A stretch of 64,000 nucleotides of DNA from Methanosarcina horonobensis HB-1 = JCM 15518. Lineage in GTDB: Archaea > Halobacteriota > Methanosarcinia > Methanosarcinales > Methanosarcinaceae. The stretch is from NCBI RefSeq assembly GCF_000970285.1, contig NZ_CP009516.1, positions 558,001-622,000 of the forward strand. Reading direction: 5' to 3'. Shown in pieces: positions 56,471 to 64,000 of the stretch. The notes beneath the pieces are model-generated. The model did no database searches. It was not told the origin of the DNA and worked only from the letters and a program-made list of their open reading frames with translations. A program made the translations under genes and the position numbers. Each line of letters starts with the position of its first letter. Positions within the stretch are counted from its first letter, which is position 1.

Positions 56471-56544
56471 GCAGCAGATCGTTATTTCAAGCAGTAGATC
56501 GTTATTTCAAGCAGTAGATCGTTATTTCAGGCAGTAGATCGTTT
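56471..56544. repeat. 20-bp tandem repeat, nearly four copies
   Basis: GCAGTAGATCGTTATTTCAA is repeated with single changes at 56471, 56491, 56511 and 56531 (last copy partial). It ends at the stop codon of cbiQ on the other strand, between the kinase and that gene. No function evident. Confidence 0.7.
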
Positions 56545-57349
56545 AGACATAAAGATGGATGTATAACATGCAACCTGCACTCAGGAGCAAAAAAAAGACA
56601 TCCCAAGTTCTGATTTTGGTCCTGTAATACGATTTTTCGTGTCCGCTCCCATATCCCCGGCAAAGCATGCTGATATAAGTCCTTTCTCCCTGCTCATAGG
56701 AGCGAATAAAGATTGAGCTCATACTGTTTCCTATCTGTTCGATGACCCATTTTCTCGACACATCTTTGTTCCAGATATCAAAGAGCCTGGTCTGCTGTGC
56801 AATCCTTATCCTTTTGAGGACGGCCCAGAAGAGAAAGAGGTAGCGCACCATCATGCTCAAAAGCAGAGTGAATTCCCTGGGGATGCCTATCCTATCGGCT
56901 GCTGCAACCATATCTCGCAGCCTTGTGGCGGATGATAGCAGGACAATGGATGTTATGCAGACAAGAAATTTCGCAAGCAGTGTGCTCCCAAAGGCAAGCC
57001 CCTCATATGTTATGCTTAGCCCTAAAGGCAGGTCGAGAGGATAAACCGTATAGTTTTCAATAAAGGAAGGTCTCAGAAAAGGCTGGATAAGGGCAATTCC
57101 GAGTCCGAAAGGTAAAATTGCAAGGATACGAAGGAAAAAGTATCTTAAATCCAGTCCGGCAACAAGTACAAGAAGCAACAAATAGACTTCTATGGCAAGA
57201 AGGCGAACTATGTTTTTATCATGAATTCTGGGCAAGCTAACTACATAAACAATTACGGTAAGTGCAAAAAGCAGTTTTACTCTGGGGTCAAGCCTGTGTA
57301 TCGGGCTATTTTTATATGATTCGCGCTCGATATCAGTAAGTGTTACCAT
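56543..57349 (-). CDS. cbiQ: CbiQ-type transmembrane subunit of ECF transporter
   Basis: A 268-residue ECF T-component with about five hydrophobic helices. The typical opening HRLDPRVKLLFALTVIVYVV and the cytoplasmic coupling-type helices with Ala-Arg-Gly motifs (RSYEQGERTYISMLCRGYGS, about 219-238) are present. I prefer the ATG at 57349, preceded by GAGGAG, over an in-frame TTG just before it. It follows cbiO by 53 nt on the same strand. Confidence 0.92.
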   Translation of the reverse strand: MVTLTDIERESYKNSPIHRLDPRVKLLFALTVIVYVVSLPRIHDKNIVRLLAIEVYLLLLVLVAGLDLRYFFLRILAILPFGLGIALIQPFLRPSFIENYTVYPLDLPLGLSITYEGLAFGSTLLAKFLVCITSIVLLSSATRLRDMVAAADRIGIPREFTLLLSMMVRYLFLFWAVLKRIRIAQQTRLFDIWNKDVSRKWVIEQIGNSMSSIFIRSYEQGERTYISMLCRGYGSGHEKSYYRTKIRTWDVFFLLLSAGCMLYIHLYV

Positions 57350-57402
57350 CAAAAATTCTCCTCAAAACGCCCCGTAAAATTTTCATGATTTTATTGTTGA
57401 TT

Positions 57403-58386
57403 TTATTTTATCCCTGCTTTCTGATGCGCAGAGCCTATAACACGCAGGATCTCATCTCTGGCAGTTTCTGCTGTTATCTGTATGTTAACGTCAACACCTT
57501 CCTGCTGCAGCATCTCGAAAACTTCCGCAACTCTGGGGAGCCTTAAGTGTGCTTTTCGGAGTAGTTCGGGATCATTGAAGATCGCTTCCGGAGTTCCGTC
57601 AGCCTCAAGTTTTCCGTGGTGAAGTACGAAAACTCTTTCTGCAAAATAGGGAACAACATCCACATCATGGGTTGAAAGCAGCATGGTGATCCCCAGTTCC
57701 CTATTCATCTTCGTAATAAGCTCCAGGACTCGGGATGAGCTTAAAGGGTCAAGCCCTGCTGTGGGTTCATCAAGCACGATAACTTCCGGGCGCATGGCAA
57801 GAATACCTGCGATTGCTACAAGTTTCTTTTGCCCTCCGCTCAGGTGATGCGGGGCTCTTTCTTCAAAACCCTTAAGTCCTACCATCTCCAGGGCTTCTTT
57901 TACCCTCTTTTCTACTTCCTCTCTGGACAGCCCCATATTGATCGGCCCGAAAGCCACATCTTCTTCAACACTAGGGGCAAGTACCTGGTCGTCGGGGTCC
58001 TGGAATACTATTCCTACTGTTTCCCTGCACATCCGGACGTTCTTTTTAGTTATCTTTTCTCCCTTTACCAGAACTTCTCCGGAAAGAGGGCGTAGGATCC
58101 CGTTAAGGTGTTTGAAGAGGGTGGACTTTCCTGCTCCGTTAGCTCCGAGCACCGCAACTCTTTCTCCACTGTATACTTTGAGGTTTATCCTGTCAAGAGC
58201 ATTTGCCTCCAGGTGAGGATATCTGTGACAGAGATCTTTTACTTCCAGGATAGGAGTGCCGGTTCTTTCACTGGAGCCATCTGTTTTTCCCGAATTTTTC
58301 CCGGTTTCAGGGCTATTTTTGCTCTCTGTTTGCTCCGGAAGATCTGCTCTTTTTCCGGGATTCCGTGGGGAGGTTGACTTGCTCAT
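57403..58386 (-). CDS. cbiO: CbiO-type ATPase subunit of ECF transporter
   Basis: A 327-residue ABC ATPase energising metal uptake. Walker A VLGANGAGKSTLF (about 84-96), Q-loop DPDDQVLAPSVEEDVAFGPI, signature HHLSGGQKKLVAIAGILA, Walker B VIVLDEPTAGLDP and switch HDVDVV are intact. A polar N-terminal extension of about 45 residues (KSTSPRNPGKRADLPEQTES) precedes the ABC core and is not usual. It is followed 53 nt later by cbiQ. Confidence 0.93.
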   Translation of the reverse strand: MSKSTSPRNPGKRADLPEQTESKNSPETGKNSGKTDGSSERTGTPILEVKDLCHRYPHLEANALDRINLKVYSGERVAVLGANGAGKSTLFKHLNGILRPLSGEVLVKGEKITKKNVRMCRETVGIVFQDPDDQVLAPSVEEDVAFGPINMGLSREEVEKRVKEALEMVGLKGFEERAPHHLSGGQKKLVAIAGILAMRPEVIVLDEPTAGLDPLSSSRVLELITKMNRELGITMLLSTHDVDVVPYFAERVFVLHHGKLEADGTPEAIFNDPELLRKAHLRLPRVAEVFEMLQQEGVDVNIQITAETARDEILRVIGSAHQKAGIK

Positions 58387-58713
58387 AACTGAAAACGTCC
58401 TCTAATGAGACCACATTTACCTTTTTATATAATTTTTTTAAAAATAGTGTTACAGCTAATGAAGTTATCTTTTTTATGTGTTATGGTTTGTACTTTCCGG
58501 TTTGCGGTTGATATCCTCACTTAATTCTGTTTTTGATTCTGTTTATTTTTCACTTAATTCTGTTTAAGGTCAGTCCTTAAGTTAGCATTTGTTTTTATAT
58601 CTTTCCTTCTTCTTTTTCCGGCTTAAAAAGCTAAAGGCAAACAAGCCCTAGAAATTACCTGAGAGATAATCCAAGAGATAATTATACAAATCTTCCCTGC
58701 ATCTTTTCCTTTG
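58387..58713. other. Divergent intergenic region between cbiO and dinB
   Basis: About 327 nt with a 15-bp direct repeat, CACTTAATTCTGTTT, at 58518 and 58551, plus a partial copy between. No gene. Confidence 0.45.
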
Positions 58714-59811
58714 ATGCAGCGAGTCGTCCTTCATATAGACATGGATTATTTTTTTGCAGCTATCGAAGAAAGGGAAAATCCCGGACTCCGGGGAAAAGCA
58801 GTTGTAGTCTGCATGCTTTCAGGAAGGAGTGAGTTAAGCGGAGCTGTAAGTAGCTGCAATTACATCGCGCGAGAATTCGGAATCAGAGCGGGAATGCCCT
58901 GCTCAAGAGCTAAGAAACTAAATCCTGAAGCCGTTTTTCTACCTGTCAGGAAAGAATTTTACACTTCGGTTTCGGACAGGATTATGGAAATCCTCCGCAG
59001 CTATGCAGACCCTGGGGTAAATGGAGATTTTTTTGAGCAGGTAAGTGTTGATGAGGCATTCCTTGAGATCTCCGAAAGGACAGATGGAGACTTTAACCTT
59101 GCTTTTGAGCTTGGGATGCAGATTAAAAAAGAAATTAAAGAAAAGGAGAACCTGACCTGCTCTATAGGAATAGGCCCGAACAAGTTAATTTCCAAAATGG
59201 CTTCCTCCGCAAAAAAACCTGATGGAATAACAGTCGTGAGCTCGCAGGATCTGGAAGCTTTCCTCTGGCCTCTAAAAGTATCCAAACTCTGGGGGATCGG
59301 GGACGTAACTGCAAGAAAATTACAGGAAATGGGCGTAGTTACAGTAAAGGACCTTGCAGAGCATGATGTTATCGAACTTATCTCCACCTTCGGGAAGTCC
59401 AGGGGTACCTGGCTTAAACAGGCAGCTGCAGGAATCGATAACTCTCCACTTAAAGAAAGAGACGGCTCGGAGCAGATAGGAAGGATTGCGACACTACCTG
59501 AAGATACCCTGGATAAAGAGCTTATCTCTTCTTTACTTGAGAGGCTCGCAGAGGATGTTATCAAAAAGCTGGACTCTAGAGAACTTTCCTTCAGGATTGT
59601 AACCGTTACTGTCATAAACTCAAATTTCAGGATGTATACCAGGAGCCGCACGCTCAGTCATCCTGTCTCTTCAAAGGAAGTTCTTCTTCAGGTAGCCAGG
59701 GAAATTCTCGGGGAATTCCTTGCGGAAAACAGGACCGAATTCAGGCGTGTGGGAGTAAGGGTAGGAGGACTCCAGAAAAGCAAAGGCCAGAAAAGCCTTT
59801 TTGATTATTAA
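58714..59811 (+). CDS. dinB: DNA polymerase IV (Y-family, DinB)
   Basis: A 365-residue translesion polymerase. The catalytic motifs are HIDMDYFFAAIEERENP (metal Asp residues, about 7-23) and SVDEAFLEIS (about 112-121), with the HhH region LWGIGDVTARKLQEMGVV. The C-terminus QKSLFDY is a PCNA-interacting box. I chose the ATG at 58714; a TTG just before it is less likely. It is the usual full-length archaeal Dpo4-like enzyme. Confidence 0.95.
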   Translation: MQRVVLHIDMDYFFAAIEERENPGLRGKAVVVCMLSGRSELSGAVSSCNYIAREFGIRAGMPCSRAKKLNPEAVFLPVRKEFYTSVSDRIMEILRSYADPGVNGDFFEQVSVDEAFLEISERTDGDFNLAFELGMQIKKEIKEKENLTCSIGIGPNKLISKMASSAKKPDGITVVSSQDLEAFLWPLKVSKLWGIGDVTARKLQEMGVVTVKDLAEHDVIELISTFGKSRGTWLKQAAAGIDNSPLKERDGSEQIGRIATLPEDTLDKELISSLLERLAEDVIKKLDSRELSFRIVTVTVINSNFRMYTRSRTLSHPVSSKEVLLQVAREILGEFLAENRTEFRRVGVRVGGLQKSKGQKSLFDY

Positions 59812-60262
59812 GTATAACGTTTGAGTTATATTTGAGTTTGAAAATTTACGTTTACCTTGTTTAATATTGAGCTTGAGGGTTACGTTTACCACATTAAACC
59901 CGTATGGAACTAAGGCTCCCGGCATGATTTATATTTATAATTATTATATAAATAATATCCTCCTCAGTCTAAATTATTTCATTTGCTGTTCCTGTTTTTT
60001 GTTAACCTATCAGATAATTTTTTTTCATAAAATTTATCATACAAGAAATGTAATAATAATATGGCTAATATACAGAAATTGCTTCCAGAACCTGAATTTC
60101 TATCCCCATTTTTTTTGAGCCAGGCTATTTTTCATGTAGATCATCTCTGCATGCGGGTTTCTTCAAAACAGCACTTTATTCGAAATTCACTAAAAATGGC
60201 GAAAAAATTTGTAAATTGGGTAAGGAAGGACGGCACATAAGGACGGTCAGGAGAGGGACAGA
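59812..60262. other. Intergenic region upstream of the chagasin-like gene
   Basis: About 451 AT-rich nt. AAGGACGG occurs twice at its end (60226-60250), and GGAGAGGG precedes the next ATG. No gene seen. Confidence 0.4.
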
Positions 60263-60517
60263 ATGATTAAAAAACCGTTTACAATCCAGTTTCCGGAAAA
60301 TCCGGTCAGCGGATTCAGCTGGAATATCGCGACCAGTAACGGGTTACAGATAACGAGGGACAGATTCATTCCTGAAGATGAGGAAAAGACCGGCAGCGGA
60401 GGATACCGAGTATGGGACATCCAGGTAACTACCCAGGGCAGTCAAAAGATAACAGGTACATACCGGAAGGGTAACCAGATAGCAAGTTGTTTTGAAATCA
60501 ATATTGATGCCGAATAA
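60263..60517 (+). CDS. Chagasin-like (I42-type) protease-inhibitor domain protein
   Basis: An 84-residue protein resembling the chagasin/I42 cysteine-protease inhibitor fold: the loop ENPVSGFSWNI (family NPTTGYxW), the GSGGYRVWDIQVT segment (family G-x-G-x-x-x-W), and the TGTYRKGNQIASC strand. It lacks the usual signal peptide and starts only 12 residues before the first inhibitor loop, so it would be cytoplasmic and shorter than typical (about 110 residues). GGAGAGGG lies 6 nt before the ATG. Its target, if any, is unknown; the matrixin-like protease 39 kb away is not a cysteine protease. Confidence 0.65.
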   Translation: MIKKPFTIQFPENPVSGFSWNIATSNGLQITRDRFIPEDEEKTGSGGYRVWDIQVTTQGSQKITGTYRKGNQIASCFEINIDAE

Positions 60518-60697
60518 CAGTTTTTACAGGCCGCAAAGCCTGAGAATCCTGGAAAGGTCGCCTTCTCTGGTAAAAACCCAATCCGCCCTGCCTTTCCAGG
60601 TTTGCTTACTTTTTTCCTGCTTTCTCTTAATTTTTCCCCTTTCCAGTTTTCTCCAGACCTTTCCCGATTTTGCAATATTTTATCAGTCTGCTATTAC

Positions 60698-62602
60698 TTA
60701 CATGAATTTCACAAGTGGGCAGACTTCTATACAGGCTCCGCAGTGAATACAGCTATCCTTTATCCATGCTCTCTTTTCTTTCATTTCAATTGCACTGTGC
60801 TCACAGTGTCCTACACAGACCCCGCACCCCTGACAGAGAATAGCTCTCCTTACCGAAAATTCAACCTTTCGCATGAGCTTCTTCAGCGTTTTTTCATCTT
60901 CACTTCTTCCGTTCACATTCCCTGAAGCAAACACCTGAGCTCTTGATTCTCCCATAGCAACAGAAGCAGCTCCTTCAATAAAGGAAACTTTACCTGCAGG
61001 CTTAAGCATCCCGCTTTCTTCCAGGGCTTCTATGTCTATTGCCTGCCCGAAGCTTCCATCCGCAGAAATCCCACCTGCTTTACAGGGCCTGTATCCTGTA
61101 GCAACCTCGAAATGGAGTTCTTTTAGTGCTCCCTGGGAAGGGAGCAGGGAAATTCCCTTTCTGTCCGCAAGCTCCTGCAGTACCTTTGGATAGCGTTTGA
61201 AGCGCCATAATCCGTACTTTACCCACTCAGAGGAAAGTCCCATTTTTTCTGCATAAGCCTGGAGATGAGAATTGAGTTTTTTCGCAAGTTCAGGATGGCT
61301 TTCCTCAAGCTGGAAGAAATCGGACAAAGACGAAGACGGGCAGAGCCAGCACCCCATCCGGTCGTACCCTTTCTCATATGCAGGATTATAAGGAGCTTTT
61401 GTTCTGAATAAGTAGAGCCAGACATGCAGAGCCGTCCACTCCTGTATAGGAGATGCTCCTACCTGGTTTCCTACCCAGGGATTTTTCCATACCCTTTTGC
61501 TGATAGAGCGAGCATGGGACTCGTACTGCCGCTGTCCTATAAAGCTCAGGCAACCTCCCTCATAATTCTCGTCAATCAGCCTGGTAATGGGTCCCAGTTT
61601 GCATATCTTGCAGCACCAGCGTGTGTCCATTGTAGGGGGGCCGAAAACTCCTATGGACTCCCAGAAAGAATCTCCCGCACTCGCTGTCCTGAGAGTTTTT
61701 CCGTAATATTCCGCAACCTCTTTGACATTTTCAAGGGTTTCCGGAAACTCAAGCCCTGTATCTGCAAACATAAGTTCGTAATCGTCCAGAGTTTCGTCCA
61801 CCAGCTGCAGGACTGCAAGGCTGTCCTTGCCTCCTGAATAGGATACGCTGACCTTCAAATCCATACTTCTCGAAACGTCCTTTATGAAGGCATGAGCTTC
61901 TTCTATCATGAGGTTCAGGATTTTCTCATTGGCTTTTACGGCGTCGTCCCAGCTTTTTCCTGACTCAAGGGTTTTTGCAGCCGCTGGCTCTGCGCTCCAT
62001 CGAGGCTTCACTGCATTTCCGCGCTTTTCCTCTATCATCTCTTTTCCTGACATACGTGCGCGTCCGCAGCAGACTACTTCTCCAGCAGGGTTCAGGACAA
62101 CGACTTCGTCCTCTCTTTTGATTTCAGTGTCTGCATCAAGGATTCCGGGAGCCAGAATACTTGCCCCTTTTTTCAGGATAAAAGGTAAAATTTCCTCTTC
62201 AATAACGACCCATTTTTTCAGGTCTTTTTTATCCCTGCCCTGGAAAAGCCGCCTTGCCCCTTCGAGGCGGGGGAGAAGGACCCATTCGCAACTCTCTATT
62301 TCAAACCTTATGGATGCAAGGACTTCCCCGTCCACTATAATTTCATCCATCCTGTCTTCATAAGGGGCTTTGTTAAGTACCACAAGGTGCCCTTCGGGGA
62401 TAAGAGGAGCACTAAATTGTTTTTCAGAAACGGAATTTATGCGTCTTATATCGTAATCAAAAGCAGGGCGAATATCTCCTGGAGGAGTTACTTCAACTTT
62501 TTTTGTTCTTCTGCCGCACCCGCACTGTTTTCCGAGCACAGGCACATTGCAGGCCTCGCACCAGTGAAGGAGCATTTTGCCAAGGTATGCTGGTCTGGAC
62601 AT
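60698..62602 (-). CDS. PAPS-reductase-type/ferredoxin fusion protein
   Basis: A 634-residue fusion. An N-terminal Cys-rich element (WCEACNVPVLGKQCGCGRR, about 14-32) could bind zinc, followed by a region of about 170 residues resembling a PUA-like domain (IKREDEVVVLNPAGEVVCCG). Then comes a PAPS reductase/PP-loop domain (VSYSGGKDSLAVLQLV, about 253-268), and two [4Fe-4S] ferredoxin motifs close the C-terminus (CQGCGVCVGHCEHSA and CIHCGACIEVCPL). The PP-loop suggests adenylyl chemistry on a sulfur compound or thiolation of RNA; the C-terminal clusters suggest redox coupling. The exact reaction is unknown. It is a lone leftward gene. Confidence 0.85.
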   Translation of the reverse strand: MSRPAYLGKMLLHWCEACNVPVLGKQCGCGRRTKKVEVTPPGDIRPAFDYDIRRINSVSEKQFSAPLIPEGHLVVLNKAPYEDRMDEIIVDGEVLASIRFEIESCEWVLLPRLEGARRLFQGRDKKDLKKWVVIEEEILPFILKKGASILAPGILDADTEIKREDEVVVLNPAGEVVCCGRARMSGKEMIEEKRGNAVKPRWSAEPAAAKTLESGKSWDDAVKANEKILNLMIEEAHAFIKDVSRSMDLKVSVSYSGGKDSLAVLQLVDETLDDYELMFADTGLEFPETLENVKEVAEYYGKTLRTASAGDSFWESIGVFGPPTMDTRWCCKICKLGPITRLIDENYEGGCLSFIGQRQYESHARSISKRVWKNPWVGNQVGASPIQEWTALHVWLYLFRTKAPYNPAYEKGYDRMGCWLCPSSSLSDFFQLEESHPELAKKLNSHLQAYAEKMGLSSEWVKYGLWRFKRYPKVLQELADRKGISLLPSQGALKELHFEVATGYRPCKAGGISADGSFGQAIDIEALEESGMLKPAGKVSFIEGAASVAMGESRAQVFASGNVNGRSEDEKTLKKLMRKVEFSVRRAILCQGCGVCVGHCEHSAIEMKEKRAWIKDSCIHCGACIEVCPLVKFM

Positions 62603-63278
62603 ATCATGCAGATTGAGAGGGGTTCACCTTTAAAAGGCTTTGGCTCAAGCTTTTTAAAAAAAAGCTTGACCAAAAATTTCTGTAGAAAGCTTTGGCTTTT
62701 ACTATGAGAAAGTCTTAACATCGAGTTTATTTTGAAGCAGCAGAAGGACTTGCGTATTTGAACTGGAAATATAGCGTTAAAACGTTAAGTATCTAAGATG
62801 TGAATCAAATTATATTGATTGCTATATTTGGCTTTTAGCTTGAGTGCGCAAATCCAATAAGATAAAAGTATCCTTAAGGTCAACGTGTACCCTAATTTCG
62901 GAAAAATTTACAATCTGATTTAATGTTAACCTTGCCTATTATCTAATTGTAAGAATAGTTTGAATTTTAAGGCAGTCTTTTTTTTAATAACTTTGTTTTT
63001 TTGAATATTCTGCTGCAAGTACTGATAGCAAGACAAATATCAATACCAGAATTAATAGGTAAGAATTTCTTGATTTGTCTATCCAAGATATGCATTATAG
63101 AGTGCTATAAAAACAGCTATCAGTGCTAATATACGTGCTATTATGTTAGCTGATTTTGCATTTATATGAACTCTCCTAAAACGTTAGTCCATCCATAGTG
63201 AACCAAAAATCCAAAAAGCATATACGACATTCAAAGAAACAAATATTGAGTTTTGGGATCAACAAATTAAGTCGGTCT
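62603..63278. other. Intergenic region upstream of the PAPS-reductase fusion, with a palindrome
   Basis: About 676 AT-rich nt. At 62645-62669 a perfect 11-bp inverted repeat (TCAAGCTTTTT with AAAAAGCTTGA, 3-nt loop) lies 43 nt before the gene. No gene was recognised. Confidence 0.5.
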
Positions 63279-63491
63279 TTAGGATGGTCTGCTGTCATGA
63301 TTTATTATGTGTAGGATCAGAATTATAATCAAATACGGGATGAGAGATCCCATTAAGGATACAAGAGTTACCGCTATAAATATCGAAAAATCAAGCTCTC
63401 TCGAAAGTAATATAGTTGGAATGAAAAAAATTGCAAAGTAAGCGATAAACAGTTTAATATAACTTGATTTTCTCATCAAAATAATACACAT
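63279..63491 (-). CDS. Small two-helix membrane protein downstream of UPF0228 gene
   Basis: A short protein of 70 residues (76 if a TTG at 63509 is used), almost all hydrophobic in two helices (YIKLFIAYFAIFFIPTILL and YLIIILILHII). It begins within a few nt of the upstream UPF0228-type stop, and the alternative TTG start overlaps that stop, so the two are probably co-transcribed. I do not recognise it. Confidence 0.55.
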   Translation of the reverse strand: MCIILMRKSSYIKLFIAYFAIFFIPTILLSRELDFSIFIAVTLVSLMGSLIPYLIIILILHIINHDSRPS

Positions 63492-63505
63492 CCTTATGCT
63501 GTCAG

Positions 63506-64000
63506 TCAACCTGGAAAGTACAATGGGCGTTCACTGAAGTGAATATGACAATAGAAAAACTTCTCAACCTTAAGATTATATTTTTCCAGTATCGCAAGAA
63601 AATTTTTATCGTTAATAGATTGTTCAGAAAATGCAATTATGTAGTCATTTTCTTTTTCAATTATGTAATAATTTCCTTTTTCGATAGCTGGAGTAGATTC
63701 GGTCCAATTTTCTTTTCTTAATTTGTCTCTTATATCTGTTATTTTCTCTTTATTTACTATTATGTAGTATTTGTCCAGCATATCATAAACATTGTAATCT
63801 ATCTTATACTTGGTCAAACTGTAGTTTTCAAGAACATTTTCTGCTTCCTGTTCACTAAGTCCATCTCTAAACTGAATTATCAAGCCAGCTACTTTTCTCT
63901 CTTCCGGTTGAGGGGCTCCAGTTGGAGTAAAAATTGTACCTTTACAAAACAATCCAATAAGTACTACGAAAATCAGAAAAACAATAAAGGAGGCGATTTT
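63506..64000 (-). CDS. UPF0228-type protein with signal anchor, 5' end cut by window edge
   Basis: A partial gene open at the right edge. The last 20 visible codons form a hydrophobic signal (ASFIVFLIFVVLIGLFC), so the protein is exported or anchored; the Cys could be a weak lipobox. The mature part (about 145 residues: GLIIQFRDGLSEQEAENVLE, NYVYDMLDKYYIIVNKEK-like and DYIIAFSEQSINDKNFLAIL) resembles UPF0228 proteins of Methanosarcina, of unknown function. Reading only from the internal TTG at 63952 would omit the signal. Confidence 0.72.
   Translation of the reverse strand, partial: KIASFIVFLIFVVLIGLFCKGTIFTPTGAPQPEERKVAGLIIQFRDGLSEQEAENVLENYSLTKYKIDYNVYDMLDKYYIIVNKEKITDIRDKLRKENWTESTPAIEKGNYYIIEKENDYIIAFSEQSINDKNFLAILEKYNLKVEKFFYCHIHFSERPLYFPG

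Noticed and set aside
59867-60118. 83-codon frame after dinB
   Set aside because: AT-rich Ile/Tyr/Asn composition, no Shine-Dalgarno and no known domain.

Overview
The window reads as a chromosomal segment of a methanogenic archaeon, almost certainly a Methanosarcina. It carries seven consecutive genes of the methyl-coenzyme M reductase (MCR) activation set (atwA and methanogenesis markers 3, 6, 5, 15, 17, 7). It also has a methanopterin-type GHMP synthase, the N-epsilon-acetyl-beta-lysine osmolyte genes ablA/ablB, an AceP/SatP-type acetate permease, aIF5A, FEN1, and a DUF1724/FilR1 regulator of the kind expanded in Methanosarcina. Intergenic regions are long and AT-rich, and several genes use GTG or TTG starts. 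I saw no rRNA, tRNA, CRISPR array or intact insertion sequence.

Layout. 0-4 kb: archaeal type IV pilus/secretion ATPase (cut by the left edge), its TadC/FlaJ-like membrane platform and a membrane-anchored unknown. 4-9 kb: ablB-ablA leftward, divergent across a 0.6 kb gap from a Kef-type cation/proton antiporter. 9-12 kb: two DUF1538 membrane proteins overlapping a PII-like regulator, then a RelE-type toxin-antitoxin pair. 12.8-16.6 kb: a membrane/coiled-coil protein coupled to an actin-like ATPase, a DUF2178-XRE pair, and two tandem 58-59 residue paralogues. 16.8-20.3 kb: agmatinase, aIF5A and an aldehyde:ferredoxin oxidoreductase relative. 20.5-22.6 kb: Nudix, secreted matrixin-like protease, AhpD-like protein. 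22.7-31 kb: the leftward MCR-activation island, preceded by a HAD phosphatase. 31-41.6 kb: presenilin-type protease, two small unknowns, FEN1, CDF transporter, methanopterin GHMP enzyme, phosphoglycerate mutase, acetate permease, methyltransferase. 41.6-52.3 kb: P-type ATPase, UbiA prenyltransferase, FilR1 regulator, purH, FAD disulfide oxidoreductase relative, endonuclease III. 52.4-58.4 kb: an ECF cobalt/nickel transporter whose cbiM-cbiN and cbiQ-cbiO halves are separated by an opposing sensor kinase. 58.7-64 kb: dinB, a chagasin-like protein, a PAPS-reductase/ferredoxin fusion, and a two-gene unit ending in a UPF0228-type protein cut by the right edge.

How the genes fit together. The 22.7-29.9 kb block is tightly packed (ATGA/GTGA overlaps, gaps of 1-7 nt in its distal part) and should be co-expressed to activate MCR. 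The metal transporter supplies Co or Ni, needed for corrinoids and F430. AblA/AblB and the antiporter both suit osmotic/ionic adaptation. Agmatinase and aIF5A are linked through polyamines, although a hairpin with a T-tract lies between them.

Main points for a second look: (i) ablB and the secreted protease both have convincing coding sequence upstream of any ATG/GTG/TTG, suggesting non-canonical starts or lost start codons; (ii) the actin-like ATPase with its membrane partner; (iii) the DUF1538 pair with a PII-like protein; (iv) the tandem small paralogues; (v) the split metal transporter. These are inferences from sequence reading alone; no database search was run.
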